Part shown: in pieces, positions 54,101 to 63,649 of the stretch
Layout: each line of letters begins with the position of its first letter
Position numbering within the stretch: position 1 is the first letter of the stretch
Origin: Silvanigrella aquatica
Lineage (GTDB): Bacteria; Bdellovibrionota_B; Oligoflexia; Silvanigrellales; Silvanigrellaceae
NCBI RefSeq assembly: GCF_001907975.1
Contig: NZ_CP017834.1
Coordinates: 2,899,437-2,963,436, forward strand
Length of the DNA stretch: 64,000 bases
Direction: 5' to 3'
Made by a program: the position numbers and the translations under genes
Notes under the pieces: generated by a model
What the model was told of the DNA's origin: nothing
The model's database searches: none
Seen by the model: only the letters and a program-made list of their open reading frames with translations

Positions 54101-54725
54101 TTTTTTCAGAGGCTTTTTTACCAATATCTTTATAAACTTCTGTATTCGTCAAGCGCTCTAATATAGCAGCACGCTCTTCCTCATTTGCCTTTAAAAAAGC
54201 GGCAAATTCTCCTTGAGCAAGTAAAATCATGCGCTTAAAATCTTCGACTGTTAAATTTTCAAGTACTTTATGAAAATGCGGTTCATAAAATTTGGGACGG
54301 TGATCACTTGTCAGCTGCTCCCAGTCATCTAACTCCACGCAATAACGTTCCAATATACGTCTAGGATCTTTGAAATTGCCGTCAGATTTGCGATGCGCGC
54401 GTTCACATTGCCAAGTGGCTCGATATTTTTCAATTTTATCTTTTTCTAGCTTTGAAAAAATCAATTGCGCAAATGCAAAACTTGTTCCTTTAGACATAAT
54501 TTGTCGACAATCATTTTCCGTATCTTTATCTGATTTATTTTTTGTAAGGCGTGGTGTTTGACCAAAAAGCGCGAGCGACATAGCATCCATAAGTGTGGAC
54601 TTACCTGCTCCTGTTGCTCCCATAATTAAAAAAAGAGGAGCTCCCATTAAATCTTTTTCAAAATCAATGCAGTGCCGACCATACAAAGAATTTAGGTTTT
54701 CAAGTTCAATTTTTATTAACTTCAA
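51171..54725 (-). CDS. sbcC: Exonuclease SbcCD, SbcC subunit
   Basis: 1184 aa SMC-like protein. Walker A GATGAGKST near residue 35, two long coiled coils, a zinc hook CPLC near residue 575, and a C-terminal ATPase half with LSGGETFLVSLALSLALADY and ILLDEGFGTLDP. With SbcD it forms a nuclease that opens hairpins and trims double-strand ends. sbcD starts upstream on the strand, ending 39 bases before sbcC. Confidence 0.96.
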   Translation of the reverse strand: MKLIKIELENLNSLYGRHCIDFEKDLMGAPLFLIMGATGAGKSTLMDAMSLALFGQTPRLTKNKSDKDTENDCRQIMSKGTSFAFAQLIFSKLEKDKIEKYRATWQCERAHRKSDGNFKDPRRILERYCVELDDWEQLTSDHRPKFYEPHFHKVLENLTVEDFKRMILLAQGEFAAFLKANEEERAAILERLTNTEVYKDIGKKASEKKRNIEEKLTEAQMRLNGISLLSEDEEENLKRENFQLENKIEVGEELLQIINKKIDWIEKEQLLLSKYQEAKNHFSEYEKSYLENSVYIEKYKKYNQYQKAIDYIIKEENFNSEILSLESVLKKNEIESLELKNHIHFISNNLNQLNNLYENAKNNLVEKKYEINKAKEVRIILSSLQQDLLDKQRKIDTYLNNKNKIMELQAENNKKLVDVNNIKDNLHDFIKHDLSILLFNYNIFSNDFENVKKDFDILKRELIATALPFETPHDKLDALRLERDRIIQEKNELSKASFHVEELEKKEQELLQLHNKYDFAYKSHENTNITFFAQKEILDNELIDIISLKENVSKLAWRIELAKQRVHLNRGEECPLCGSCEHPYFQEMSFKIADLEVIEKYDFITMQLSHKEKFQNNALIGLNEIEKNIYSSSQEMKIIKDQIDSLNLRIIDIKHTIKNILKIDITKNTNRDSQYFYNEVSRADKNVDSKLENIDNDIKSLTNKILAYNQVKEVYLNSKDKDNKFIRMKQDLNDIILYFDQNFKMELIEKNLNQKLVKDYDILFEDKKYFDKYRKIENDINKYSHKKIEFEKEFILIDKNKNDLESEKIKTNEELKNIKLSISKYLNGEDPDFFENRLNKNIAILLEKLTYEQKIMNEKEKNLAIYENNIENLNQQNKKLKENKFFIINLMTSELNNLEIKEKNKILEFHLDEFLYEKYKKINNDLESLNIALNQSLIQRENDLLAHRNENHFNNKEYNYSLLLNEKLLYSKNLQELKEQKMYIYTKLQHNNQNKKTSEKYYAELKNIQKEALVWQKLHQIIGINNGDNFKKFAQILNLEELIGKANFHLARFEKRYSLAPALDAENKPRLAFAIKDSYHANELRSFKTLSGGETFLVSLALSLALADYRTVKMPIETILLDEGFGTLDPATLQTAMGALESLHSNGTQVGIISHVESLKEAIGARIIVEKQGNGHSNIRIENV

Positions 54726-54764
54726 AACATTTTCCTTTATTATTCAATTTACAATTATTTACAA

Positions 54765-56003
54765 TTATAAAATCTCTTCACTTAATAAACTGCGAAAAGC
54801 GTTTAATAATTCTTCATCTACATTTTGATTTTGATTTTCACACATTTTAATAAAGACTTGTTCCGTTGTTAAATCTTTTAAAGAAAAATAATTTGAATCA
54901 TTTTCTTTTAATGCATTATTAAGCTGTATAAGATTTTGCTTAATAGAAGCAATCATTGGAGCTTCTTTAGAAAAATAAGAGTTTATTTTTCTTCTAATTT
55001 CAAAATCCATGCCCGCATAATACATATCAACATCAATTTGAAGACACAGTATGGGTGGAGCAATAGTATCCCAAGTTAAATTTTCAATTTGATATAATAC
55101 AGAATCAAGAGTTCCTTTTAATTCATGTATTTTACGCCTTAAAGGAACAGCGATTTTTTCAATTAAAGGCAGTTGTTCCTTTAATTTTTGATCTGTAAAT
55201 GTAACAACTTGAACATAACGCGTTTGTTTCGATTCTTTAACCGATAAAGGAAGGGGAGAACCGCAATAATAGGCTTTTGAATTTTCTACATGATAGGCAC
55301 GATGAATATGTCCTAAAGCAATGTAGGAAAATCGCGAATCAAAAATATCGGGAGAGAGCCCACCTAAGGTTCCTACTCTGTGAACCTCCAAAGGAGCATC
55401 ATCATTATCGCAGCCCACGCAAGCCAAATGACCTGTTGCCAAAAGAGGAGCTCCCTTTGCCATAAATTCCGCTTCATCCGCTAAATTTTTATAAAGTGCC
55501 GTTAACTTTTCTTTAAAACTGAGCTGAATTTCTTTTTCTGATTGAAAAACCGTGCGCACTCCTAAACGATACTCATGAATAAAGGGAACGGCAGCAACAA
55601 CCAATTCAATGTGATTATGTTCATTTATGATAGGACATATATAACGTGATAAAGAACTAAAATCAGAGTTCATACCACCAACAACAAAAACATCGAGTAA
55701 TTTTAAGAGTTCAGCAGGAGCGTCGAGACGTGAGGGTGAGTCATGATTGCCACCCACAATGATCACTTTTTTGACATCCGTCTTTTGTGATACCTGGAAC
55801 AAAAATTGAAAATAAATTTTGTGTGCTTCGGCGGAAGGTTGTGGTTGATCAAAAATATCACCCGCTATAATTAAAACATCTATTTTTTTTTCAATGAGCT
55901 CTTGAATAAGCCAATTTAAAAAAAAATGGTGGTCATCTTCCCTTGAAATACCTTCAAAAGTATTCCCTAAATGCCAATCTGAAGTGTGCAAAACTTTAAT
56001 CAT
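54765..56003 (-). CDS. sbcD: Exonuclease SbcCD, SbcD (Mre11-like) subunit
   Basis: 412 aa. Metallophosphoesterase signatures in order: HTSDWHLGN, IAGDIFDQP, GGNHDSPSR, TGHLACVG and LGHIHRAY, the metal-binding residues of Mre11-type nucleases. Long C-terminal region is family typical. First gene of sbcD-sbcC. Confidence 0.96.
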   Translation of the reverse strand: MIKVLHTSDWHLGNTFEGISREDDHHFFLNWLIQELIEKKIDVLIIAGDIFDQPQPSAEAHKIYFQFLFQVSQKTDVKKVIIVGGNHDSPSRLDAPAELLKLLDVFVVGGMNSDFSSLSRYICPIINEHNHIELVVAAVPFIHEYRLGVRTVFQSEKEIQLSFKEKLTALYKNLADEAEFMAKGAPLLATGHLACVGCDNDDAPLEVHRVGTLGGLSPDIFDSRFSYIALGHIHRAYHVENSKAYYCGSPLPLSVKESKQTRYVQVVTFTDQKLKEQLPLIEKIAVPLRRKIHELKGTLDSVLYQIENLTWDTIAPPILCLQIDVDMYYAGMDFEIRRKINSYFSKEAPMIASIKQNLIQLNNALKENDSNYFSLKDLTTEQVFIKMCENQNQNVDEELLNAFRSLLSEEIL

Positions 56004-56031
56004 GATTGACCCAATTTATTTAAAGACATAA

Positions 56032-56805
56032 TTAATTTAATTGATTTAGTTGATTTTTAAGTTCTTCTGCTTTTTTTATTAAATCTTCTGGTTTCACATT
56101 TTTAAAGACAAAGAACTTATCCGATTCCGGATCATCCTTCAAAATATCAGCAAGCTCAATGTAACAAAGAGAAGCCCTCTCGAGCGCCTCTTTTTTAAGA
56201 TCAGCATATTGACTGTAATTCTTAATAATATTCAAATATCGTGAAAGAGCTCCCGAATATAAATCTTTTTTCCAATAAAATTGTGCCACAAATTGTTCAT
56301 GTTCCGCTAATCTTCTGGTTAAAATTTCAATGCGCTCTTTAGCCTCTTTCACAGCGATTTCATTAGGATAGTTTTTAATATAATATTCATATCGTGAAAT
56401 TGCTTTCACAGCCGAAGCTTGTTCCCTATCAATAGCTTCGGGCGCTTGAGAATCATAAGCTTTAGCTATTCTTAAATAAGCATAAGAAACATTGCTATTA
56501 ATTGGATTTTTACGGGCAAAATCTTCATATGCTGCAATAGCTTCGGGCATTTTGCCGGAAAGATAATATGCATTTGCCTGCATTAAATCCGCTTCAGGAT
56601 TATTTTTTGAATAGGGATAACGCGTCCTATACTCATCTACACTAGTGATGACATCACTCCAATTTTCATCCTTAAAGTCTGCTCTAATTTTGGAAATGCC
56701 ATCATCTTGGGACATTTCAGAAATGGTTGGCGTCGTGCAAGAAGTCGCAACTCCTAAAAGGCACAGAGTACTTATAAAGACAGATAAAAACTTACGCATT
56801 TTCAT
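56032..56805 (-). CDS. bamD: Outer-membrane assembly lipoprotein BamD
   Basis: 257 aa lipoprotein: signal peptide with lipobox LGVATSC, then five TPR-like repeats (WSDVITSVDEYRTRYPYS, DLMQANAYYLSGKMPEAIAAYEDFARKNP, AYLRIAKAYDSQAPE, RYEYYIKNYPN, FYWKKDLYSGALSRYLNIIKNY). An essential part of the BAM complex that inserts beta barrels. It lies 28 bases before sbcD and 30 after the epimerase gene. Confidence 0.92.
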   Translation of the reverse strand: MKMRKFLSVFISTLCLLGVATSCTTPTISEMSQDDGISKIRADFKDENWSDVITSVDEYRTRYPYSKNNPEADLMQANAYYLSGKMPEAIAAYEDFARKNPINSNVSYAYLRIAKAYDSQAPEAIDREQASAVKAISRYEYYIKNYPNEIAVKEAKERIEILTRRLAEHEQFVAQFYWKKDLYSGALSRYLNIIKNYSQYADLKKEALERASLCYIELADILKDDPESDKFFVFKNVKPEDLIKKAEELKNQLNQLN

Positions 56806-56835
56806 ATTGTTACATTTCTCTTTAATTAAATTAAA

Positions 56836-57246
56836 CTATTTTGACTGCTCTTCTACAAGTTCCACAAGCACTCCGCCTGTGGAATGCGGATGAACAAATG
56901 CAATGCGCGTATTATGCGCACCATACCTTGGCTTTTCATCAATAAGCCGAATATTGTTTTTTTTCAAATATTCTATCCAATTGTCTAAATTATCCACCTC
57001 AAGTGCAACATGCTGAATACCAGCGCCTCGTGTTTCTAAAAATTTAGCTATGGGACTTTCCTCACTTGTCGGCGATAAAAGCTCAAGCCGCGCTGCATCG
57101 CAACGGATAAAATCTACAATGACTTTTTGTTCTGCAACAACTTCATTTCCCTCTTCTTTTAACCCTAAAACTTCAGTAAAAAACTTTTTTGTTTGATTCA
57201 AATCTTTTGGTACAATTCCTAAATGATTTATTCTTTTAATTATCAT
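56836..57246 (-). CDS. mce: Methylmalonyl-CoA epimerase
   Basis: 136 aa, glyoxalase/VOC fold. HLGIVPKDLNQTKKFFTEVLGL at the N-terminus, HVALEVDNLDNW and HPHSTGGVLVELVE carry the metal-binding His and Glu. Converts S- to R-methylmalonyl-CoA. The start overlaps the meaB stop by 4 bases (ATGA), indicating coupled translation. Confidence 0.93.
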   Translation of the reverse strand: MIIKRINHLGIVPKDLNQTKKFFTEVLGLKEEGNEVVAEQKVIVDFIRCDAARLELLSPTSEESPIAKFLETRGAGIQHVALEVDNLDNWIEYLKKNNIRLIDEKPRYGAHNTRIAFVHPHSTGGVLVELVEEQSK

Positions 57247-58265
57247 GAAATATCGCCTTCATTTATAATTTTTTTAGAGTATAAGTTTGTCGCTAAAAAC
57301 ATAGCTGTAGTACTCCCATTAAATAATAATTCAATGTCCACATTAGAAATTTTCTCAACATCTTTTTTAAATTGCATTTCTGCCATCATAATCATATTTT
57401 GTAAGACTTCTTTGCGCAGTCTTGAAAAACGCAATTCTTTGCCGACTTTATTCTGGTGTTCATATTCACTATGTAAAAAAATTTGTGAAATAACCTCTTT
57501 AATGCCTTCCCTATTGGTGGCAGATGTTTTCAATACAGGAGGTTGCCATTGCTCTTTATTTTCCGTTGCCGTATTTTCTTTTATTTCTTGAATCATTCTG
57601 CTGGCATCTGATAAATCACATTTATTTACGATATAAATATTTGCTAACTGTAAAATACCTGCTTTCATGAGCTGTATTTCATCACCACTATTCGGCATTA
57701 AAACAAGAATAGTTGTATCGGCAATATTTGTGATTTCACTTTCACTTTGTCCAATACCTACGGTCTCAACTAAGATATAATCAAATCCCAATAAATTGGC
57801 CAGGCGAATAGCACTTCGTGTGGCCCGAGCCACACCACCCAACGCACCTCGGGCGCCCATAGAGCGAATAAAAACTTGAGGATCACGAAAATGTTCCTGC
57901 ATGCGAATTCTGTCACCTAATATAGCGCCACCAGATAATGCAGAGGAAGGATCTACAGCAAAAACAGCAACAGATTTTTTTTGCTCCCTTAGTTCTTTAA
58001 CCAATAAATTAGTAAGCGTTGATTTTCCTGCTCCCGGTAATCCTGTGATGCCAACTACCCGCGTATTTGTTACTTTAATATCATCAATACGAACTTCGGG
58101 ATGAGATAATAATTTAGGCGCTAATAAAGGATCATTTTCTACAAAACTAATAGCTTTGCTTAAAGCACGTATTCTTGAATGCCAGAGATCGACATTTTCT
58201 AAACACTTTGAACCTGACAATAGCTTAACCAGTGATTCAATATCTATAGATTGCCTTATCTTCAT
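57243..58265 (-). CDS. meaB: Methylmalonyl-CoA mutase-associated GTPase (MeaB/ArgK)
   Basis: 340 aa. P-loop GLPGAGKST, SSALSGGAILGDRIRMQ, RSMGARGALGGVA, VETVGIGQSE and NKCD. It protects and reloads the B12 mutase with cofactor. The stop overlaps the start of mce by 4 bases; it starts 8 bases after the BCCP gene. Confidence 0.94.
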   Translation of the reverse strand: MKIRQSIDIESLVKLLSGSKCLENVDLWHSRIRALSKAISFVENDPLLAPKLLSHPEVRIDDIKVTNTRVVGITGLPGAGKSTLTNLLVKELREQKKSVAVFAVDPSSALSGGAILGDRIRMQEHFRDPQVFIRSMGARGALGGVARATRSAIRLANLLGFDYILVETVGIGQSESEITNIADTTILVLMPNSGDEIQLMKAGILQLANIYIVNKCDLSDASRMIQEIKENTATENKEQWQPPVLKTSATNREGIKEVISQIFLHSEYEHQNKVGKELRFSRLRKEVLQNMIMMAEMQFKKDVEKISNVDIELLFNGSTTAMFLATNLYSKKIINEGDIS

Positions 58266-58273
58266 ATTTTACC

Positions 58274-58831
58274 TTAATTTTCTGGAATAATACTTAATAA
58301 TAAGTCTCCCGCAGCAACACTTAATCCAGGATTTACTTTGATATTTGAAACAATACCATCGCACTCCGCAACAATTCTATTTTCCATTTTCATCGCCTCA
58401 ATAATCACAAGAGTATCACCTTCTTTAACTTTAGAATCTTTTTGCACAATGATAGATAATACTTTCCCAGTCATAGGCGATTTTAATTCACCCCCAGCAG
58501 AACTCACTGATGATTGCCTTGGTGCCACAGGTCGTAATATTTTTGCTAAATACGTATTTTGAGTAATTACACCTTTACAGCGAATTCCAAATCGATAAAT
58601 TTCATTTTTTTTATGCAATTCGGAATGATCAAAGCGAATAATCTGATTGTTTAATAAAAAACTTCTTCCATCAGCAAGTAAACATGATTCTATTTTTTTA
58701 TTATTACCTTTTTCATCAATGATATTTAAAAAAAACTTTTCGCCTTTTGCAAGATTAGTCAAATCAATATAATTTGGAATTTCTACCTGATACATTTCGG
58801 AGTTTTTATTTCTTTGAACACTTACTTTCAT
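58274..58831 (-). CDS. Biotin carboxyl carrier protein with BT-like domain
   Basis: 185 aa from the ATG at 58831 (AAAGGAA 7 bases ahead; the upstream in-frame codon at 58888 lies inside the previous gene). The C-terminal about 75 residues are a biotinyl domain with the biotin-accepting Lys in EAMKMENRI. The N-terminal about 100 residues resemble the BT linker domain of propionyl-CoA carboxylase alpha. Thus the alpha subunit appears split here from its biotin carboxylase. Confidence 0.9.
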   Translation of the reverse strand: MKVSVQRNKNSEMYQVEIPNYIDLTNLAKGEKFFLNIIDEKGNNKKIESCLLADGRSFLLNNQIIRFDHSELHKKNEIYRFGIRCKGVITQNTYLAKILRPVAPRQSSVSSAGGELKSPMTGKVLSIIVQKDSKVKEGDTLVIIEAMKMENRIVAECDGIVSNIKVNPGLSVAAGDLLLSIIPEN

Positions 58832-58848
58832 TGCAAAATTCCTTTCTG

Positions 58849-60393
58849 TTACCTTCGAGTATTTTCCATGCGATTTGCAAGTGCCCACGGTTCTGGTTTA
58901 TGAATTTGTGCGGTATTTTTTGCTTCATTTTGAGAAATATTTTGAATTAATTTCATAGCAACAATGAGAGCTTCCTCTTCAGATAAATTATCTTTCTTAC
59001 CTTCAAATTCATCTAGAATATGTTCATTTTCCTCTATAAATCGTGTGGTATAATTTCCCTCACGAAATGCGGGAAAATCAAATACTGCTTGATGAAAAGG
59101 AATTGTTGTTTTAATGCCTGTAATATAAAATTCGCTTAAAGCTCTTGCCATTTTATTTAAAGCATCGTTTCTGTTACTTCCATACACAATTAATTTTGCA
59201 ATCATAGAATCGTAAAATTCAGGTATTTTGTATCCGGAATAAATATGAGAATCTACTCTTACTCCCGGTCCATTTGGAAATTCAACTTCTTCAATTTTTC
59301 CAGGATCAGGTCGAAATCCATTATAAGGGTCTTCAGAATTTATTCTGGCTTCAAAAGCCCAACCTCTTATAGCAAGATCTTTTTGAGTAAATGATAATTT
59401 TTCACCCATAGCCACTTTCAATTGCATTTGTAATAAATCGATGCCTGTGATGAGTTCTGTTACAGGATGCTCCACTTGAATGCGCGTGTTCATCTCCATA
59501 AAATAAAATTTGGTTGGAGATTCTAAAATAAATTCCACAGTTCCTGCATTCACATATCCCACACTTTTTGCCGCGCGAACCGCAATGGCTCCCATTTGAG
59601 CGCGTGTTTCTTCACTAATGTAACTGGAAGGCGCTTCTTCAATTAATTTTTGATGTCTTCTTTGAATGGTACAATCACGTTCAAATAAATGAACGGTATT
59701 TCCTTGCGAATCGGCTAAAATTTGAAATTCAATATGTCTGGGATGCTCAATGTAACGCTCGCAAAAAACATCGGCATTGCCAAAATAACTTAAGGCTTCT
59801 CTTTGGCACGCCTCTAAAGCATTTGCCAACTCTACATCGGCACGCACCACGCGCATGCCGCGACCACCACCACCAGCTGCAGCTTTTAATATTAAGGGAT
59901 ATCCTACTTTATGAGCAGTATCTTGCAATTCTTTTAAATTTTTTAGTGGCTCATTTTTTCCAGGACTACAAGGCACGCCCGCCTCTGTTACTTTATGCTT
60001 AGCGATGGTTTTATCGCCCATAGCATGAATGGATGCCGGAGAAGGACCAATCCATATCAATCCCGCTTTTAAAACTTCATTAGCAAATTCTGCATTTTCA
60101 GAAAGAAAACCAAATCCTGGATGGACAGCATCAGCACCTAATTCTCGAGCGGCAAGTAAAATATTTGAAATATTTAAATAGCTTTCTTGACTGGGACCAT
60201 TTCCAATACAATAAGCGGCATCAGCTAACGCAACATGTCTTGAATGCAAATCCGCAGTGGAATAAACAGCTAAAGGGGAAAGCCCCAAATCGCGACAAGC
60301 ACGAATAACGCGAACACCAATTTCTCCTCTATTTGCAATTAATACTTTTTTAAAAGGTTTATGAGTCAGCGGCAAAAATTGATCTTGAATCAT
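58849..60393 (-). CDS. Biotin carboxylase of acyl-CoA (propionyl-CoA) carboxylase
   Basis: 514 aa biotin carboxylase/ATP-grasp: IANRGEIGVRVIRACRDLG, GYLNISNILLAA, HPGFGFLSENA, KAAAGGGGRGMRVV, ERDCSIQRRHQK-like TIQRRHQKLIEEAPS, EFILESPTKFYFMEMNTRIQVEHPVTE, and a C-terminal tail of about 60 residues. It carboxylates the biotin of the separate carrier. The BCCP gene starts 17 bases after its stop. Context points to propionyl-CoA carboxylase, not acetyl-CoA. Confidence 0.94.
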   Translation of the reverse strand: MIQDQFLPLTHKPFKKVLIANRGEIGVRVIRACRDLGLSPLAVYSTADLHSRHVALADAAYCIGNGPSQESYLNISNILLAARELGADAVHPGFGFLSENAEFANEVLKAGLIWIGPSPASIHAMGDKTIAKHKVTEAGVPCSPGKNEPLKNLKELQDTAHKVGYPLILKAAAGGGGRGMRVVRADVELANALEACQREALSYFGNADVFCERYIEHPRHIEFQILADSQGNTVHLFERDCTIQRRHQKLIEEAPSSYISEETRAQMGAIAVRAAKSVGYVNAGTVEFILESPTKFYFMEMNTRIQVEHPVTELITGIDLLQMQLKVAMGEKLSFTQKDLAIRGWAFEARINSEDPYNGFRPDPGKIEEVEFPNGPGVRVDSHIYSGYKIPEFYDSMIAKLIVYGSNRNDALNKMARALSEFYITGIKTTIPFHQAVFDFPAFREGNYTTRFIEENEHILDEFEGKKDNLSEEEALIVAMKLIQNISQNEAKNTAQIHKPEPWALANRMENTRR

Positions 60394-60437
60394 AGTAAAT
60401 TTCCCATCTCAAAAAGAAAAAATATATAAAATTTATT

Positions 60438-61994
60438 TTATAGAGGAATGTTTCCGTGCTTCCTTTTCGGTAAAGATTTACGTTTATTTTTATTTATATT
60501 GAGTGCATTTATTAATAATTTACGTGTCATTCTTGGCTCAATAACATCATCAATAAATCCTTTTTGCGCTGTTACGTAAGGATTAGCAAAAGTATCTCGA
60601 TAATTCTGAATTAATTCTTTTCTTTTTTGTTCGGGATTTGCTGCACTCATTATTTCATGTTTAAAAATAATATTACATGCTCCTTCAGGCCCCATCACCG
60701 CAATTTCTGCACTAGGCCACGCAATATTATAATCGGCTCCGATATGTTTTGAATTCATGACATCATAGGCGCCGCCATATGCTTTCCGTGTAATGACTGT
60801 AAATCTGGGAACAGTAGCTTCACTAAAAGCATAAAGTAACTTCGCTCCATGCTTAATAATACCACGCCATTCCTGATCAATTCCTGGTAAAAATCCGGGA
60901 ACATCTGTAAAAACAATTAAAGGAATATTAAAAGAGTCACAAAAACGCACAAATCGCGCTCCTTTGATACTGGCATTGATATCTAAAACACCAGCTAAAT
61001 TCATAGGATCATTTGCAACAATTCCTACCGAATGCCCCTGAAGTCGCGCAAATCCAATAATCATATTTTTTGCATATCCTGGTTGCAATTCTAAAAAAGA
61101 ATCGCAATCACAAACTCTTTTTATCACTTCACGCATATTATAAGGCTGGTTCGGATTGTCTGGAATAATTGAATTTAAATCTAAATCCGCTCTATCAGGA
61201 GAATCTGTACAAGGAATTAAAGGTGGAGTTTCTAAGTTATTTTGTGGAATGTATGAAATAAGTTTTTTAATAAAAGAAATGGTTTCATATTCATCAGCAC
61301 AGGAAGCATCGGCCACGCCACTCTTCGCGAGATGAGTTTCGGCTCCCCCTAAAGATTCAAAATCCACATCTTCGCCTGTGACCGTCTTAATGACATCGGG
61401 GCCGGTAATAAACATATGCGAAGTACTGCGTGTCATCACAATAAAATCTGTTATGGCAGGCGAGTAGACAGCACCTCCAGCACAGGGCCCTAGAATGGCA
61501 CTAATTTGAGGAATAACACCACTGGCAAGAGTGTTGCGGTAAAAAATATCGGCATATCCGCCTAAACTCGATACTCCCTCCTGAATACGCGCTCCTCCGC
61601 TGTCATTTAATCCAATGACGGGCGCGCCATTTTGTACAGCAAGATCCATTATTTTACATATTTTTTTAGCGTGCATTTCTCCTAAAGAACCACCAAATAC
61701 AGTAAAGTCCTGTGCAAAAATATACACAGGACGGTTGGCAATATTTCCGTATCCGGTGACGACGCCATCACCTGGAAATTTTTGTTTTTCCATTCCAAAT
61801 TGCACACAATTATGCGTAACAAAGGCATCAAGTTCAACAAATGAGTTCGGATCTAAAAGCTCTTGAATTCTTTCACGCGCAGTCATTTTTCCTTTTTCAT
61901 GCTGTGCATCAATTCTTTTAGCTCCTCCTCCCTCAAAGGCACGCGCTCTCTCTTCATTTAATTTAAAAATTGACTTTTCTGTGCTTAAGGTCAT
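60438..61994 (-). CDS. pccB: Acyl-CoA carboxylase carboxyltransferase (propionyl-CoA carboxylase beta)
   Basis: 518 aa from the ATG at 61994, which has AAGGA 7 bases ahead; the frame opens at 62036 in the previous gene. Carboxyltransferase signatures: [98 protein letters not shown] and [13 protein letters not shown]. Transfers CO2 from biotin to propionyl-CoA. 44 bases before the biotin carboxylase. Confidence 0.95.
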   Translation of the reverse strand: MTLSTEKSIFKLNEERARAFEGGGAKRIDAQHEKGKMTARERIQELLDPNSFVELDAFVTHNCVQFGMEKQKFPGDGVVTGYGNIANRPVYIFAQDFTVFGGSLGEMHAKKICKIMDLAVQNGAPVIGLNDSGGARIQEGVSSLGGYADIFYRNTLASGVIPQISAILGPCAGGAVYSPAITDFIVMTRSTSHMFITGPDVIKTVTGEDVDFESLGGAETHLAKSGVADASCADEYETISFIKKLISYIPQNNLETPPLIPCTDSPDRADLDLNSIIPDNPNQPYNMREVIKRVCDCDSFLELQPGYAKNMIIGFARLQGHSVGIVANDPMNLAGVLDINASIKGARFVRFCDSFNIPLIVFTDVPGFLPGIDQEWRGIIKHGAKLLYAFSEATVPRFTVITRKAYGGAYDVMNSKHIGADYNIAWPSAEIAVMGPEGACNIIFKHEIMSAANPEQKRKELIQNYRDTFANPYVTAQKGFIDDVIEPRMTRKLLINALNINKNKRKSLPKRKHGNIPL

Positions 61995-61998
61995 GATA

Positions 61999-62490
61999 TT
62001 ATCCTTCAAGTATTTTTTTAATTTCTTTAATGACATCTTGAACGGTCGTACCGGGAGTAAATATGGCTTTTACTCCTAAAGAAAGAAGATACGGAATATC
62101 AGAATCAGGAATCACCCCTCCTCCAAATACGGGGATATCACCACCTCCATGATTTTTTAAGGATTCAATAAGTTTAGGAAATAGTGTATTATGAGCACCT
62201 GACAACAAAGAAAGTCCAACAATATCAACATCCTCCTGTATAGCTGTTTGAGCCACATCTTCTGTTGACTGCCTCACTCCCGTGTAAATCACTTCCATAC
62301 CCGCATCGCGTAGAGCCTTCGCTATGTATTTTGCGCCACGATCATGACCATCTAAACCGCATTTTGCGATTAAAACCCTTGGAATCTTTGAAAACGAAAT
62401 ACCCCCTAAATTATGCGAACCTGAATGCGATTCATCACTTGCATATAAAATGGGAGAAAAAGAATTTAATGGATCGAAGGTTGTCTTCAT
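61999..62490 (-). CDS. B12-binding subunit of methylmalonyl-CoA mutase
   Basis: 163 aa. The cobalamin-binding D-x-H-x2-G motif is in [28 protein letters not shown], followed by LSLLSGAHN and [11 protein letters not shown]. This is the C-terminal domain of methylmalonyl-CoA mutase on its own; the catalytic TIM-barrel subunit (about 550 aa) is not in the window. First gene of the propionyl-CoA operon. It has about 35 extra N-terminal residues. Confidence 0.93.
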   Translation of the reverse strand: MKTTFDPLNSFSPILYASDESHSGSHNLGGISFSKIPRVLIAKCGLDGHDRGAKYIAKALRDAGMEVIYTGVRQSTEDVAQTAIQEDVDIVGLSLLSGAHNTLFPKLIESLKNHGGGDIPVFGGGVIPDSDIPYLLSLGVKAIFTPGTTVQDVIKEIKKILEG

Positions 62491-62656
62491 ATATTAAAAA
62501 TCCCTGTATTAAGAACGAAATCGCATGGTACAAGGGGGTAGTGTAATTATTGAATTTAATTTTGCAACAATTTCGAATGGACACTTGCATTCATTGATAA
62601 TAAGGGCTAAATGATTGCTGTTTTGAATTCATTCCACCCGTAAAGGATGTTGATTA

Positions 62657-63367
62657 ATGTGGCATAAGCATTCCTATAAATTACATTCACTTGAGCATAA
62701 AGTCAGAGAAGCAAAAGGCAAGCTCTTGAATGGGGATCGTGGGTTTATGCCTCCTTTCATTATAGGTGTTTGCGGTGGATCAGGCAGTGGCAAAACGACG
62801 TTCTGCAGGCAGTTGGTTAAATACTTGGGAACGGATCACGTTCTACATATCAGTCAGGATTCCTACTACAAAGATTTGAGTCACCTTCCCTTCGATCAGC
62901 GCGAAAAAATAAACTTTGATCATCCTGATATCATTGAATTTCCTCTCCTTGTTTCCCACTTAGATGAGCTTTGCCTTGGCAAAAATGTCGCTTTACCTCT
63001 TTACGATTTTGCCAAACACAGCCGTATGATGGGAAATCAATTTGCCACTCCAAAACCGATCGTTATTCTTGAAGGCGTGTTACTTTTTTCAGACTCCGAC
63101 ACCGAAAAAAGAATAAATCATAAAGTTTTTATTGATACATCTGAGCAAGTCAGATTTGAGAGACGTCTGAAGCGGGACGTACGTGAAAGAGGCAGAACCC
63201 CCGAGTCTGTCCACAGTCAATTCAACAGCACCGTAGGACCCATGCATAATATTTTTGTCGAGCCCGGAAAGACAAAAGCCGATCAAATCATCTCGGGTGA
63301 ACAATCCTTTGAACAGGTCATTGAAGATCTTTCTTTAAAAATAATTAAAGAAATTTGGACTTTATAA
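62657..63367 (+). CDS. udk: Uridine kinase
   Basis: 236 aa. P-loop GVCGGSGSGKTTF, SQDSYYKDL, INFDHPDIIEF and LPLYDFAKHSRM mark uridine kinase; it phosphorylates uridine and cytidine for salvage. About 30 residues precede the usual start of the family; the ATG at 62657 follows AAAGGA by 9 bases, so I keep it. Divergent from the B12-binding subunit. Confidence 0.95.
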   Translation: MWHKHSYKLHSLEHKVREAKGKLLNGDRGFMPPFIIGVCGGSGSGKTTFCRQLVKYLGTDHVLHISQDSYYKDLSHLPFDQREKINFDHPDIIEFPLLVSHLDELCLGKNVALPLYDFAKHSRMMGNQFATPKPIVILEGVLLFSDSDTEKRINHKVFIDTSEQVRFERRLKRDVRERGRTPESVHSQFNSTVGPMHNIFVEPGKTKADQIISGEQSFEQVIEDLSLKIIKEIWTL

Positions 63368-63530
63368 TTTTATATTATTTCCATAACAACAAAAAAATGT
63401 AGCATTTAAAAATTTTATTAAAGTTAGTAAATAATCATTCAATTACCAGGACAAAATTGTCTTGAAGGAGAGTTTTTGAGTCATATAATCTTGTAAAGTT
63501 CATAACCAAAGTCTAAATGTTAAAATAGGG

Positions 63531-63590
63531 GTGTAAATTATCTTCCAAGAAAGATGCATTTACATTGAAAACTTGGTATCTTGTTTTCAA
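63531..63590 (+). ncRNA. Two adjacent hairpins forming a structured leader
   Basis: Hairpin one: GTGTAAAT (63531-63538) with ATTTACAT (63558-63565), one G-U pair, plus inner TCTT/AAGA. Hairpin two: TTGAAAAC (63565-63572) with GTTTTCAA (63583-63590), perfect 8 bp with a 10-base loop. A promoter (TTCATA, 16 bases, TAAAAT) just upstream would make them the first part of the leader of the gene at 63650. Could be an attenuator, an RNA switch or an operator pair. Confidence 0.4.
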
Positions 63591-63649
63591 CAAAAATATT
63601 TGTTAAAATTAAATAAACATTACAGATATAAATTATAAAGGAGATAAGA

